Of a stretch of 64,000 bases of DNA, positions 8,865-16,762 are shown piece by piece. How positions within the stretch are numbered: position 1 is the first letter of the stretch; the number at the start of each line of letters is the position of its first letter. Below the pieces are notes generated by a model, which worked only from the letters and a program-made list of their open reading frames with translations, searched no databases and was not told the DNA's origin. The DNA is from Acidobacteriota bacterium. GTDB lineage: Bacteria; Acidobacteriota; Blastocatellia; Pyrinomonadales; Pyrinomonadaceae. The DNA lies in contig JAFAVK010000055.1 of NCBI GenBank assembly GCA_019242475.1, forward strand, positions 164,262 to 228,261, given 5' to 3'. A program made the position numbers and the translations under genes.

Positions 8865-8927
8865 GTTCGAGAAAAAAGCCTCGTCGTTCGGGCAAAAAGG
8901 CCCAACGTTCGAGTAAAAAGGCCCAAC
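8865..8927. repeat. Three tandem 21-bp repeats
   Basis: Copies at 8865-8885, 8886-8906 and 8907-8927. The consensus is GTTCGRGnAAAAAGGCCCAAC; the first copy is the most diverged. Copies are contiguous without spacers. Confidence 0.85.
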
Positions 8928-8983
8928 CTTCCGCCTCCGCCTGCCCGACTTTGTTTCCGTCTTGAATCAACTTAAGCCCGCGC

Positions 8984-9023
8984 CCTCAAGCGGCTCAAGT
9001 TTTCCTCAAGCGGCCTTAAGTTG
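8984..9023. repeat. Two tandem 20-bp repeats
   Basis: 8984-9003 and 9004-9023 share cctcaagcggc followed by a Y-T-rich tail (ctcaagttt versus cttaagttg). The string ttaagccg occurs again nearby in both orientations, so the segment may fold. Confidence 0.6.
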
Positions 9024-9187
9024 TTGAAAATTAAGCCGCCTGAAAATTCCTTCCCCGAGCCGAAAAATTTTCTCCGCGCTCAAGTTTCGCTCAATCGGTC
9101 TTGACTATCTTCTCCATGCTGACGACGACAAGGTCGAGTCAGCCGAACCGATTCCCAAACTTCGAGACCCGACTCCAAGGAGAAAAT

Positions 9188-11725
9188 TTGAAAGCGATGC
9201 ACAGAAAAATCTCTGCCGCGTTCTCAGTCCTCGCCCTGCTCGTCATCGTCGCCGCCGCCAACGTCTCGGCCGCCACGCTCGGGCCGTCGCTCAAGGCGAA
9301 GCTCAACGGCCTCGCCTCCGACGCGAAGGTCGGCACCGTCATCGTCAGCTTCAACACGACGAAGGGCCTCCAGCCCGTCAACCTCGACGCGCTGCGCGGC
9401 GTCGGCATCTTGAAGGGCATCACGCTCAACCGGCTCGGCATGGTCGCCTGCGTCGCCACGGCCGGGCAGGTGCGCGCCCTGGCCTCGAATCCTTCGGTGC
9501 GCTCCGTCTGGTTCAACGACCAGCTCCACTACTTCGACAAGGAGGCGCGGACGCTGACGGGCGTCGAGCGCCTGCGCACCGACCGCGGCTTCACGACGCA
9601 GAACGGCGGCCTGCCCGTCTCGGGCAAGGGCGACTTCTCGGTCGTCATCAACGACTCCGGCATCGACGCCACGCACCCCGACCTCCAGTTGGGCAAGAAC
9701 GTCGTCCAGAACGTCTTCATCGCCACCGGCACCGACACGCTCTCCGGCTTCACGACGCTCCAGGCTTTGGAGAACCAGCCGAACACCGACCTCAACGTCG
9801 GCCACGGCACGCACTGCGCGGGCATCGTCGGCGGGACGGGGCAGCAGTCGGGCGGGCTCTACGCGGGCGTCGCGCCGGGCGCGAAGATCATCGGCACGGG
9901 CTCGGGCGCGGTGCTCTTCGTCCTGAACGCGCTGGGCGGCTTCGAGTGGTCTCTGTCGAACCAGGCGCTCTACGGCATCCGCGTCATCTCGAACTCGTAC
10001 GGCGGCACGGGCGCCTTCGACCCCAACGACCCCGTCACCATCGCCTCGAAGGTCGCGCACGACAACAACATCATCGTCGTCTTCGCCGCCGGCAACTCCG
10101 GCCCCGGCCGCGACACGCACAACCCTTACGGCAAGGCGCCGTGGGTCATCTCGGTCGCGGCGGGCACGAAGGAGGGCGGGCTCGCCAGCTTCTCCTCGCG
10201 CGGCATCCCGAAGGAGGAGCGGCTCGCCGACAACGACCCCCTCAACGACTACGACGCGCCGACCATCACCGCGCCCGGCACGGGCCGCGAGTTCGCGTCG
10301 AACGCCTCGAAGTTCTCCGCCGCCTACGTCTCGACCCGCTCGAAGTCGAACGTCTTCGCCAACGGCCTGACGGACGACGCGGAGCTTTCGCCGAGCTACC
10401 TGCCCTACTACACGCAGATTTCCGGCACCTCGATGGCGACGCCGTACATCGCGGGCGTGGTCGCGCTGATGCTCGACGCCGACCCGACGCTCACGCCCGA
10501 CGAGATCAAGCAGATTCTGATTGACACCGCGTCGCGCATGCCCGGCCGTGAGGAATGGGAGGTCGGCGCCGGCTACGTCAACGCCTACGCCGCCGTGGAC
10601 AAGGTCTTCAACCCCTCGAAGAGGTACGGCGCGAACAACAACTTCTCTTACAACTTCAACGCGAAGTACACGGTCGGCGGCCCCGCGCCCGAGCAGGTGC
10701 ACATCGACTACAGCCCGGCGGCGCTGCCCGGCGCGGACTCGACGAACGCGCACAGCTTCAACGTCGAACCCGGCATGAGCGTGCTCGACGTGTTCGCCAC
10801 CTTCGACACGGCGCTGGAGGACGGCGAGGGCAACACCATCGGCCTGCTCGTGTTTGACCCGAACGGCACGTCCTACTCCTCCGGCATCGCGCTGCCCGTC
10901 CTCGACGCGCCGAGCCGCGAGGTCGTCGTCAAGAACCCGGTTGCGGGCCAGTGGCACGTCGAAGTCCGCGGCGTGCGCGGCCTCGCGGCGGCCCCGCAGG
11001 TCTCCCTGCCCACCTCGGGCGCGGCGGCTCCCGGCCCCGTTGACATCAAGATCACGCAGCAGCAGTTCACGCTCGCGCCCATCGGCGACATCCAGGGCCA
11101 CCCCGCGCAGGCGCAGATCGAGACCGTGCTGAAGAACCGCCAGATGGACACCTTCGCCGACGGCACGTTCCGCCCCGACGCGCCCGTGACGCGCGACGAC
11201 TTCGCGCGGCTCCTCTACCTGAACACGCCGCTCCGGCAATCGCCCTCGGCGACGCAGAAGTACGGGGACGTGACGCCCGACCTCGCGCCCATCGCCGAGG
11301 CGGTGACGGCCAACGGCTCGACGCTGCGCGACTGGGACTTCGGGCCGGCCGGCATGGTCGCGGCCAGCGGCTCGGCCTTCAACCCGACGGCGAACGTCAC
11401 GCGCCTTGAGACGGCGGTCGCGCTCGTCCGCGCCCTCGGCTTCGACGCCGAGGCGAAGGCGAAGGCCGGCTCGGTCGTCACGGCGAACTACAACGGGCAG
11501 GCGATTGCGCTCGCCGACAACGCGGAGATTCCCTCGGCGCTGCGCGGCTACGTGCAGCTCGCCCTGGACAAGGGGCTGCTGCAAGCCTTCTACAGCCTTG
11601 AACAGGGGCCGTTCGACTTCCAGCCGACCATGAAGGCCCGCGTCAAGGCCAACGACGCGACCACGCGCGCCTTCACGGCCTACGCGCTCGACAACTTCCG
11701 CCAGCACTTTGTGGCGGGCAACTGA
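9188..11725 (+). CDS. S8 serine protease with SLH-like C-terminal repeats (paralogue A)
   Basis: 845 residues from TTG 9188. Signal peptide KISAAFSVLALLVIVAAANVSA, then a propeptide-like region (to about residue 125), then the subtilisin catalytic domain with D156 (VVINDSGIDATHPDL), H206 (NVGHGTHCAG), the oxyanion Asn in FAAGNSGPGRD, and S415 (ISGTSMATPYIAG). A beta-rich domain of about 130 residues follows. The C-terminus (about 650-845) has SLH-like repeats: DTFADGTFRPDAPVTRDDFARLL is a near-textbook SLH motif, with two weaker copies (FNPTANVTRLETAVALV and a final degenerate one). The protein is probably exported and surface-attached. TTG 9188 is chosen because AAGGAG is 5 nt upstream; ATG 9197 would be 14 nt away. 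It is first of four S8 genes in a row. Confidence 0.93.
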   Translation: MKAMHRKISAAFSVLALLVIVAAANVSAATLGPSLKAKLNGLASDAKVGTVIVSFNTTKGLQPVNLDALRGVGILKGITLNRLGMVACVATAGQVRALASNPSVRSVWFNDQLHYFDKEARTLTGVERLRTDRGFTTQNGGLPVSGKGDFSVVINDSGIDATHPDLQLGKNVVQNVFIATGTDTLSGFTTLQALENQPNTDLNVGHGTHCAGIVGGTGQQSGGLYAGVAPGAKIIGTGSGAVLFVLNALGGFEWSLSNQALYGIRVISNSYGGTGAFDPNDPVTIASKVAHDNNIIVVFAAGNSGPGRDTHNPYGKAPWVISVAAGTKEGGLASFSSRGIPKEERLADNDPLNDYDAPTITAPGTGREFASNASKFSAAYVSTRSKSNVFANGLTDDAELSPSYLPYYTQISGTSMATPYIAGVVALMLDADPTLTPDEIKQILIDTASRMPGREEWEVGAGYVNAYAAVDKVFNPSKRYGANNNFSYNFNAKYTVGGPAPEQVHIDYSPAALPGADSTNAHSFNVEPGMSVLDVFATFDTALEDGEGNTIGLLVFDPNGTSYSSGIALPVLDAPSREVVVKNPVAGQWHVEVRGVRGLAAAPQVSLPTSGAAAPGPVDIKITQQQFTLAPIGDIQGHPAQAQIETVLKNRQMDTFADGTFRPDAPVTRDDFARLLYLNTPLRQSPSATQKYGDVTPDLAPIAEAVTANGSTLRDWDFGPAGMVAASGSAFNPTANVTRLETAVALVRALGFDAEAKAKAGSVVTANYNGQAIALADNAEIPSALRGYVQLALDKGLLQAFYSLEQGPFDFQPTMKARVKANDATTRAFTAYALDNFRQHFVAGN

Positions 11726-11875
11726 CCTGACGCATCTCGCCGCGCCGACCGAAGTCGGGACGGGAGGCGCGGCGAGTGGAGCGGCCCGGGGGTCGCCCGC
11801 TTGGCAGAGACGGGCGACCCCCGGGCCGCAACCCGACGAAGTTCTTCTGACCTGATTTCATAAGAGGAAAAGACC

Positions 11876-13930
11876 ATGACGACGACGTTGAGAGCTTCAT
11901 TACTGTTGGCGTTAGTGCTCGCCCTCGGCTTCGCGACTCTGCCCGACCGGACGGGCGCGGGCGGGGCGTCGGCGGCGGCGAACGTCAAGATTGACTCGCA
12001 GCTCACGCGCTTCTTCGCCACGCACGCGGCCGGCGCGACCGTGCCCGTCATCATCACCTACAGGCAGAAGCCCGGCGCGTCCGAGTTCTCGCGCCTCCAG
12101 CTCGCCGGCATCAACAAGGGCTTCGCCACGCGCGAGTTGCCGATGGTCATCGCCGACATGAGCGCCGTCCAACTCGCGGCCGTCAGCCGCCAGCCAGGCG
12201 TCGCCTCGGTCTACGCGAACCACTTGATGAAGACCTTCACCAACGTCAGCCGCCCGTTCATCGGCGTCCCGCAGATGCAGGCCGACACGCAGGTCACGAA
12301 GAACAACAAGAGCAACCCGGGCCTGCCCATCACGGGCAAGGGCGTCGGCATCGGCTACATCGACACCGGCATCGACGGGACGCACAAGGATTTGACCTAC
12401 GGCAAGAAGACCGTCCAGAACGTCATCCAGCCGCTCTCCGAGACGACCGTGGGCGACGGCGGGCTCGCCGTCGGCGTCGGCGTCTCCATCGCCGACCTCG
12501 TCGCGGGCACCGGCTTCCTCCCGCCGGTCTACGTCGAGAACCAGCAGATGTCGGACATCGAGTCCGGCCACGGCACCTTCGGCGCGGCCGTCGCCGCCGG
12601 CACCGGCGAGCAGTCGGGCGGCTTCTACGGCGGCGTCGCGAAGGGCGCGCACCTCGTCGGCGTCAACTCCGGCAACGAGCTGGGTCTGCCCGGCGTCGCC
12701 ATCATCGGCGCCTACGACTACCTGCTCGCCAACCAGTACACCTACAACATCAGGGTCATCAACAATTCGTGGGGCGACACCTTGAGCGCCGACGGGCTCG
12801 ACCCGAACAACCCCATCAACGTCGCGACGCGCGCCGCGCACGACCGCAACATCACGGTCGTCTTCGCCGCCGGCAACTCAGGCGACACGCCGACTTCAAT
12901 CAACCCTTATTCGACGATGCCCTGGACAATCTCGGTCGCCGCGGGCGAGAAGCAGGGGCTCGGGAGCCCCGCCTCCTTCAGCTCGCGCGGCGTGGACAAC
13001 GGCACCGGCTCGGACGTGGCCGGCATGCCCGCCGACCCGACGCTCGCGCCCAACCTGCGCCCCGACATCACCGCGGCCGGCGTGGACATCAAGAGCGCGC
13101 GGCTGCGCGGCGCGGGCCTGACGAACACTCTGGGGACGGTGCCGGTCGTCGGGAACGATTTGACGACCATCCCGCCGGCTTATCTTCCGTACTACACGAC
13201 CTCGCAGGGGACTTCCTTCTCGTGCCCGCACATCACGGGCGTGGTCGCTTTGATGATCGAGGCGAACCCGCTGCTCACGCCGGACGACGTGGTGACGATC
13301 CTGCGCCAGACGGCGAACCCGATGCCCTTCGAGGAGCGCGTTGTCGGCGCGGGCTACGTGGACGCACACAACGCCGTGCGCGCGGCGATGGGCCTGACCG
13401 CCGTCGCGCACCCCTTCAACCTGATACCCGGCGGCGGCGCGCCCGAGATTCAAGACCCTTCGGACGACGAGTTCGGCACGGCCGCGCAGGACATACGCTC
13501 GGTGGATTTCGCCTACGACGCGCAGCATAACCAGATCGTCTACACGCTGACGCTCGGGGACGCCTCGGCGCGGACGCAGAACAACGCCTGGACGATCAGC
13601 TCGGTCTTCAACGGCGTGACGGTCTACGTCGCGGCGCAGGTCTCGGAGACGGGCGACCTCGCCTACGAGTACGGGCATTACGAGCAGCTGCCGAACGGGA
13701 CGAACAACCAGGTCGGCGACGGCGCGCCCGACTCGGCGGAGGTCTCCGGCAACCAGATCGTCTTCCGCGTCGCGGTGGACAAGGTCAACGCCATCGCGGG
13801 CGGGAACGTCGTCGGCACGACCTCGACGGGGACTTCCGCCAACGCGCAGATACTGATCGGCACGTCGGCCACGGGCGGGCTGCTCTTAAGCTCCGACACG
13901 GCCACGGGCTCCGACTTCGTCGTGCAATAG
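11876..13930 (+). CDS. S8 serine protease (paralogue B)
   Basis: 684 residues. Signal peptide LRASLLLALVLALGFA, then an inhibitor_I9-like propeptide (VPVIITYRQKPGASEFSRLQL), then the catalytic domain with D163 (GYIDTGIDGTHKDL), H232 (ESGHGTFGAAVAAG; the usual second His of GHGTH is Phe, but the catalytic His remains), oxyanion Asn in FAAGNSGDTP and S447 (SQGTSFSCPHITG). The C-terminal 150 residues form a beta-rich domain without SLH motifs. It shares with paralogue A the pattern of a long insertion between the catalytic Asp and His (NVIQPLSETT region). The start is ATG 11876 with GAGGAAAAGACC upstream. It is 150 bp from A, with a GC-rich hairpin-like spacer between them. Confidence 0.92.
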   Translation: MTTTLRASLLLALVLALGFATLPDRTGAGGASAAANVKIDSQLTRFFATHAAGATVPVIITYRQKPGASEFSRLQLAGINKGFATRELPMVIADMSAVQLAAVSRQPGVASVYANHLMKTFTNVSRPFIGVPQMQADTQVTKNNKSNPGLPITGKGVGIGYIDTGIDGTHKDLTYGKKTVQNVIQPLSETTVGDGGLAVGVGVSIADLVAGTGFLPPVYVENQQMSDIESGHGTFGAAVAAGTGEQSGGFYGGVAKGAHLVGVNSGNELGLPGVAIIGAYDYLLANQYTYNIRVINNSWGDTLSADGLDPNNPINVATRAAHDRNITVVFAAGNSGDTPTSINPYSTMPWTISVAAGEKQGLGSPASFSSRGVDNGTGSDVAGMPADPTLAPNLRPDITAAGVDIKSARLRGAGLTNTLGTVPVVGNDLTTIPPAYLPYYTTSQGTSFSCPHITGVVALMIEANPLLTPDDVVTILRQTANPMPFEERVVGAGYVDAHNAVRAAMGLTAVAHPFNLIPGGGAPEIQDPSDDEFGTAAQDIRSVDFAYDAQHNQIVYTLTLGDASARTQNNAWTISSVFNGVTVYVAAQVSETGDLAYEYGHYEQLPNGTNNQVGDGAPDSAEVSGNQIVFRVAVDKVNAIAGGNVVGTTSTGTSANAQILIGTSATGGLLLSSDTATGSDFVVQ

Positions 13931-13933
13931 ACG

Positions 13934-14038
13934 CGGCTTGCCGCGGGGCGCCGGCGCGGAGGGCAAGCCGTGCCGTGTCAGCCTCGCGGTTCGGCGCAGT
14001 TCGGGTGAGGCCCTTTCGGGGGAACGGGGCCTCGCCCG
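13934..14038 (+). terminator. Two adjacent GC hairpins after S8 paralogue B
   Basis: First stem cggcttgcc (13934-13942) with ggcaagccg (13972-13980). Second stem cgggtgaggccc (14002-14013) with gggcctcgcccg (14027-14038), one G-T pair. Neither has a good T-run, so a terminator role is only possible. Confidence 0.45.
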
Positions 14039-14083
14039 AGCCGCCAACGGTAAAGAATTGAAAAGCAGGACGGGAGACTGAGT

Positions 14084-14158
14084 GACGGGGAGACGGGGAG
14101 AAAGAAGCAATCGTAATCATACGTCTCCCCGTCTCCCCCTTCACCTTGTCTCCCCGTC
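14084..14158. repeat. Octad-repeat hairpin (GACGGGGA type)
   Basis: Left arm 14084-14100 is two copies of gacgggga plus g. Right side has ctccccgtctcccc at 14125-14138 and a further tctccccgtc at 14150-14159. The 14-bp core pairs perfectly with 14087-14100. The second right half ends 19 bp before the start of paralogue C, i.e. it sits in its leader. Confidence 0.75.
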
Positions 14159-14177
14159 GCGAAAGGGAGATGTGGGT

Positions 14178-16646
14178 ATGAAGCGGCGGAAGTTTCTCAA
14201 CGTCATCATCGCGGTCGCGCTCGGCGTCCTGTTCACGTTGAGCGCGCAGGCGGCGCCGAAGCTCGACCCGCAGTTGAAGTCGAAGCTTTTGACCGCGAAG
14301 CCGACCGACCTCTTCGGCGTCATCCTGACTTTCAAGGGCGAGCGCGTCGGCGAGGCGCAGGTGGCGCAGGTGCTCGGGCTCGGCATCCGCGGCGGCTACC
14401 GCATGAACCGCCTGCCGGTCGTCGCCGTCAACGCGACGCCCGCGCAGATTCGGCAGATGGCCGGTTGGGACTCGCTGCGCTCCGTATACCTCAACGCGCC
14501 CGTGCAGCTCTACGACCACCAGAGCAACCCGCTCATCGGCACCGACCGCCTGCGCAACGACATCGACATCACGCGCGCCAACGGCGGCCTCCCCGTCTCC
14601 GGGCGCGGCATCACCATCGCCATCAACGACTCGGGCGTGGACGGGACGCACCAGGACTTGACCTACAACGTCACGAACCCGGCCGCCGGCAAGACCATCC
14701 AGAACGTCATCATGAACATGAACGACAAGGACGGCCTTGTCGTGAGGAGCAACACGCTCGGCAACGTCTTCGAGGGCATCATCCCGCCCTCCTACCTTGA
14801 GAACCAGCCGAACTCCGACACGAACGGCGGGCACGGGACGCACGTCGCCTCCATCGCGGCCGGCACGGGGCTGGCCTCGGGCGGGCTCTACGCGGGCGTC
14901 GCGCCCGGCGCCTCCATCCTCGGCATCGGCTCGGGCGGCGGCCTCTTCGTGCTCGGCCAGGTCGCGGCCTTCGACTACATTCTGACGAACCAGACGACCT
15001 ACAACATCCGCGTCGTCAACAACTCGTGGGGGAACTCGGCCGCCGACTACGACCCCGACCATCCCGTGAACGTCGCGTCGAAGGCGCTGCACGACAACAA
15101 CATCGTCGTCGTCTTTGCCAACGGCAACGACGGCCCGGCGCCGAACACGCAAAACCGCTGGACGCCCTGGCCGTGGGTCATCACCGCGGGCGCTTCGACC
15201 AAGGACGGCCGCCTCGCCGGCTTCTCCTCGCGCGGCGTCTTCATGGACGAGAACGTCCACCCGACGATTCTGACGCCGGGCACGGGCGGCGGCGCGGGCA
15301 ACACGGCCGCCATCATCGCCGCGCGCTCGAAGACCAACATCGCCGAGAACGGCCTGACGGACGACACGGAAATCCCTGCCAACTACCTGCCGAACTACAC
15401 GCAGATTTCCGGCACGTCGATGGCCGCGCCGCACCTCTCGGGCGTCGTCGCCGACATCCTCGAAGCGAACAAAAATCTCACGCCCGACGAGGTGCGCGAC
15501 GTGCTCGTGCGCACGGCCACGCCGCTCGCCACCTACGACGAGTTCGAGGCGGGCGCGGGATTGGCGAACGTCCACGCGGCCGTTGACCTCGCGCTGAACC
15601 CTTCGAAGCCCTACGGCAACTTCGGCTTCACGGGCAAGGGGCTCGCGCTCGCGCGCCAGGACGCGCCGCTCCAGCAGGGCAGCGTCGCGCCGAACTCCAC
15701 GAACACTTTCACGATCAACGTCCCGGCCAACGCGCGCTTCACCTTCGTCGAGCTGGACTGGGGCGCCGCGGCCGGCGAGGACGAGGTCGTCGTCGATAAC
15801 ACGCGCATCGTCCTCAACGACCTGAGCCTGACGGTGAAGAAGGACGGGCAGACGGTTGCGAGTTCGGACGCCATCAACCTCGGCGGCCTCTTCGGCGCGC
15901 GCGAGGGCGTGAAGCTCGAATTCCCCGAGCCCGGCGAATACACCGTCGAAGTCTCCGCGGGCCTCGTCGGCTTCGGCCAAGCCACCGACCAGCCCTACAA
16001 CGTTTTGACGCGCCACTACCTCTACAACCCTTCGGAGGCCGCCGACGTTTCCACGCTCGATTCCGCGACGCGGCTGGGCGCGCTGCGACTCGTCTACGAC
16101 CGCGTGATGGCGGCCGACGGCGGGCTCTTCCGCCCCGACGACGTGCTTACCAGAAGTGAGCTTGCGCGCGCGCTGATGTTGGGGGCGCGTGTGCCGCAGT
16201 ACATCCCGAACAGGCCGAGCTTCACAGACGTGGCGGCGGGGACGCCCGAGGCGCTCTTCGCCGAGTCGCTCCGCAGGGAGGGCGTGTTGGGCGTGTCGGG
16301 GACGACCTTCGGCGGGCCGGCGCAGGTCAACCGGCTTGAGGAGGCGACCGCGCTGGTGCGCGCGCTCCGGCTCGACAAGGAGGCGAAGGCGCTCGCGGGC
16401 ACGACCGTGACGACGGGCGGCAAGCCGCTCAGCGACAACGCAGACATCCCTTCGGCGCTGCGCGGCTACGTGCAGCTCGCGTTAGACCGCGGCCTGCTGC
16501 AAGCCTACCCGGCCGAGATTAGACAGGTCGGCCCGGGTCAGTTCGTCGCCGTCCCCGGCCCGCGCTTCGAGCCCGCGCGCGCCGTCAAGCGCGTCGAGTT
16601 CGTCCCCGCGATGGTCAGGCTCATCGTCACGATGTTCGGCGAGTAG
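14178..16646 (+). CDS. S8 serine protease with SLH-like C-terminal repeats (paralogue C)
   Basis: 822 residues. Signal peptide RRKFLNVIIAVALGVLFTLSAQA, then a propeptide (DPQLKSKLLTAKPTDLFGVI), then the catalytic domain with D151 (AINDSGVDGTHQDL), H219 (NGGHGTHVASIAAG), oxyanion Asn in FANGNDGPAPN and S414 (ISGTSMAAPHLSG). A beta domain and SLH-like repeats follow (GGLFRPDDVLTRSELARALMLG; PAQVNRLEEATALVRAL; ALRGYVQLALDRGLLQAY). It is closest to paralogue A: both share the ALRGYVQLALD(K/R)GLLQA block near the C-terminus. ATG 14178 is chosen over the longer frame (14082) because it starts the signal peptide and has AAGGGAG about 9 nt upstream. Confidence 0.93.
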   Translation: MKRRKFLNVIIAVALGVLFTLSAQAAPKLDPQLKSKLLTAKPTDLFGVILTFKGERVGEAQVAQVLGLGIRGGYRMNRLPVVAVNATPAQIRQMAGWDSLRSVYLNAPVQLYDHQSNPLIGTDRLRNDIDITRANGGLPVSGRGITIAINDSGVDGTHQDLTYNVTNPAAGKTIQNVIMNMNDKDGLVVRSNTLGNVFEGIIPPSYLENQPNSDTNGGHGTHVASIAAGTGLASGGLYAGVAPGASILGIGSGGGLFVLGQVAAFDYILTNQTTYNIRVVNNSWGNSAADYDPDHPVNVASKALHDNNIVVVFANGNDGPAPNTQNRWTPWPWVITAGASTKDGRLAGFSSRGVFMDENVHPTILTPGTGGGAGNTAAIIAARSKTNIAENGLTDDTEIPANYLPNYTQISGTSMAAPHLSGVVADILEANKNLTPDEVRDVLVRTATPLATYDEFEAGAGLANVHAAVDLALNPSKPYGNFGFTGKGLALARQDAPLQQGSVAPNSTNTFTINVPANARFTFVELDWGAAAGEDEVVVDNTRIVLNDLSLTVKKDGQTVASSDAINLGGLFGAREGVKLEFPEPGEYTVEVSAGLVGFGQATDQPYNVLTRHYLYNPSEAADVSTLDSATRLGALRLVYDRVMAADGGLFRPDDVLTRSELARALMLGARVPQYIPNRPSFTDVAAGTPEALFAESLRREGVLGVSGTTFGGPAQVNRLEEATALVRALRLDKEAKALAGTTVTTGGKPLSDNADIPSALRGYVQLALDRGLLQAYPAEIRQVGPGQFVAVPGPRFEPARAVKRVEFVPAMVRLIVTMFGE

Positions 16647-16737
16647 GCGGAAGCCCGACCGTGAGGGAGGGCGTCTCAACTTACGCATCACGCTACGGCG
16701 GAAGCTACACGCCCTCCCTCACGGTCGGGCTTCCGCC
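16646..16737. repeat. Long perfect hairpin (GGAAGCCCGACCGTGAG type)
   Basis: Perfect 29-bp inverted repeat, 16646-16674 against 16709-16737, spacer 34 bp, starting directly at the stop codon of paralogue C and ending 25 bp before the start of paralogue D. A diverged copy of the same element lies at 34286-34415, next to clpA. Confidence 0.9.
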
Positions 16738-16762
16738 AGAGTAATGAGGAGAATCAAGACTC

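Larger units (their letters stand above)
8654..9187. other. Repeat-rich 534-bp spacer, no gene seen
   Basis: No convincing ORF on either strand. It contains the 34-bp-arm hairpin at 8699-8787, three tandem 21-bp repeats at 8865-8927, two 20-bp repeats at 8984-9023 and AT-rich stretches leading to the first S8 protease. The +strand frame open from 9101 is the extended N-terminus of that protease and is probably untranslated leader. Confidence 0.7.

Noticed and set aside
8865..8927. CRISPR-like repeats
   Set aside because: Copies are contiguous with no spacers, only three, and no cas gene is near.
9224..11707. 827-residue minus-strand frame opposite S8 paralogue A
   Set aside because: Low-complexity Arg/Val/Glu-rich product antisense to a protease with an intact triad; a mirror of strong codon bias.
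12569..12583. Loss of catalytic His in S8 paralogue B (GHGTF)
   Set aside because: The catalytic His is the first one in GHGTH and is retained; only the second, non-catalytic His is replaced.
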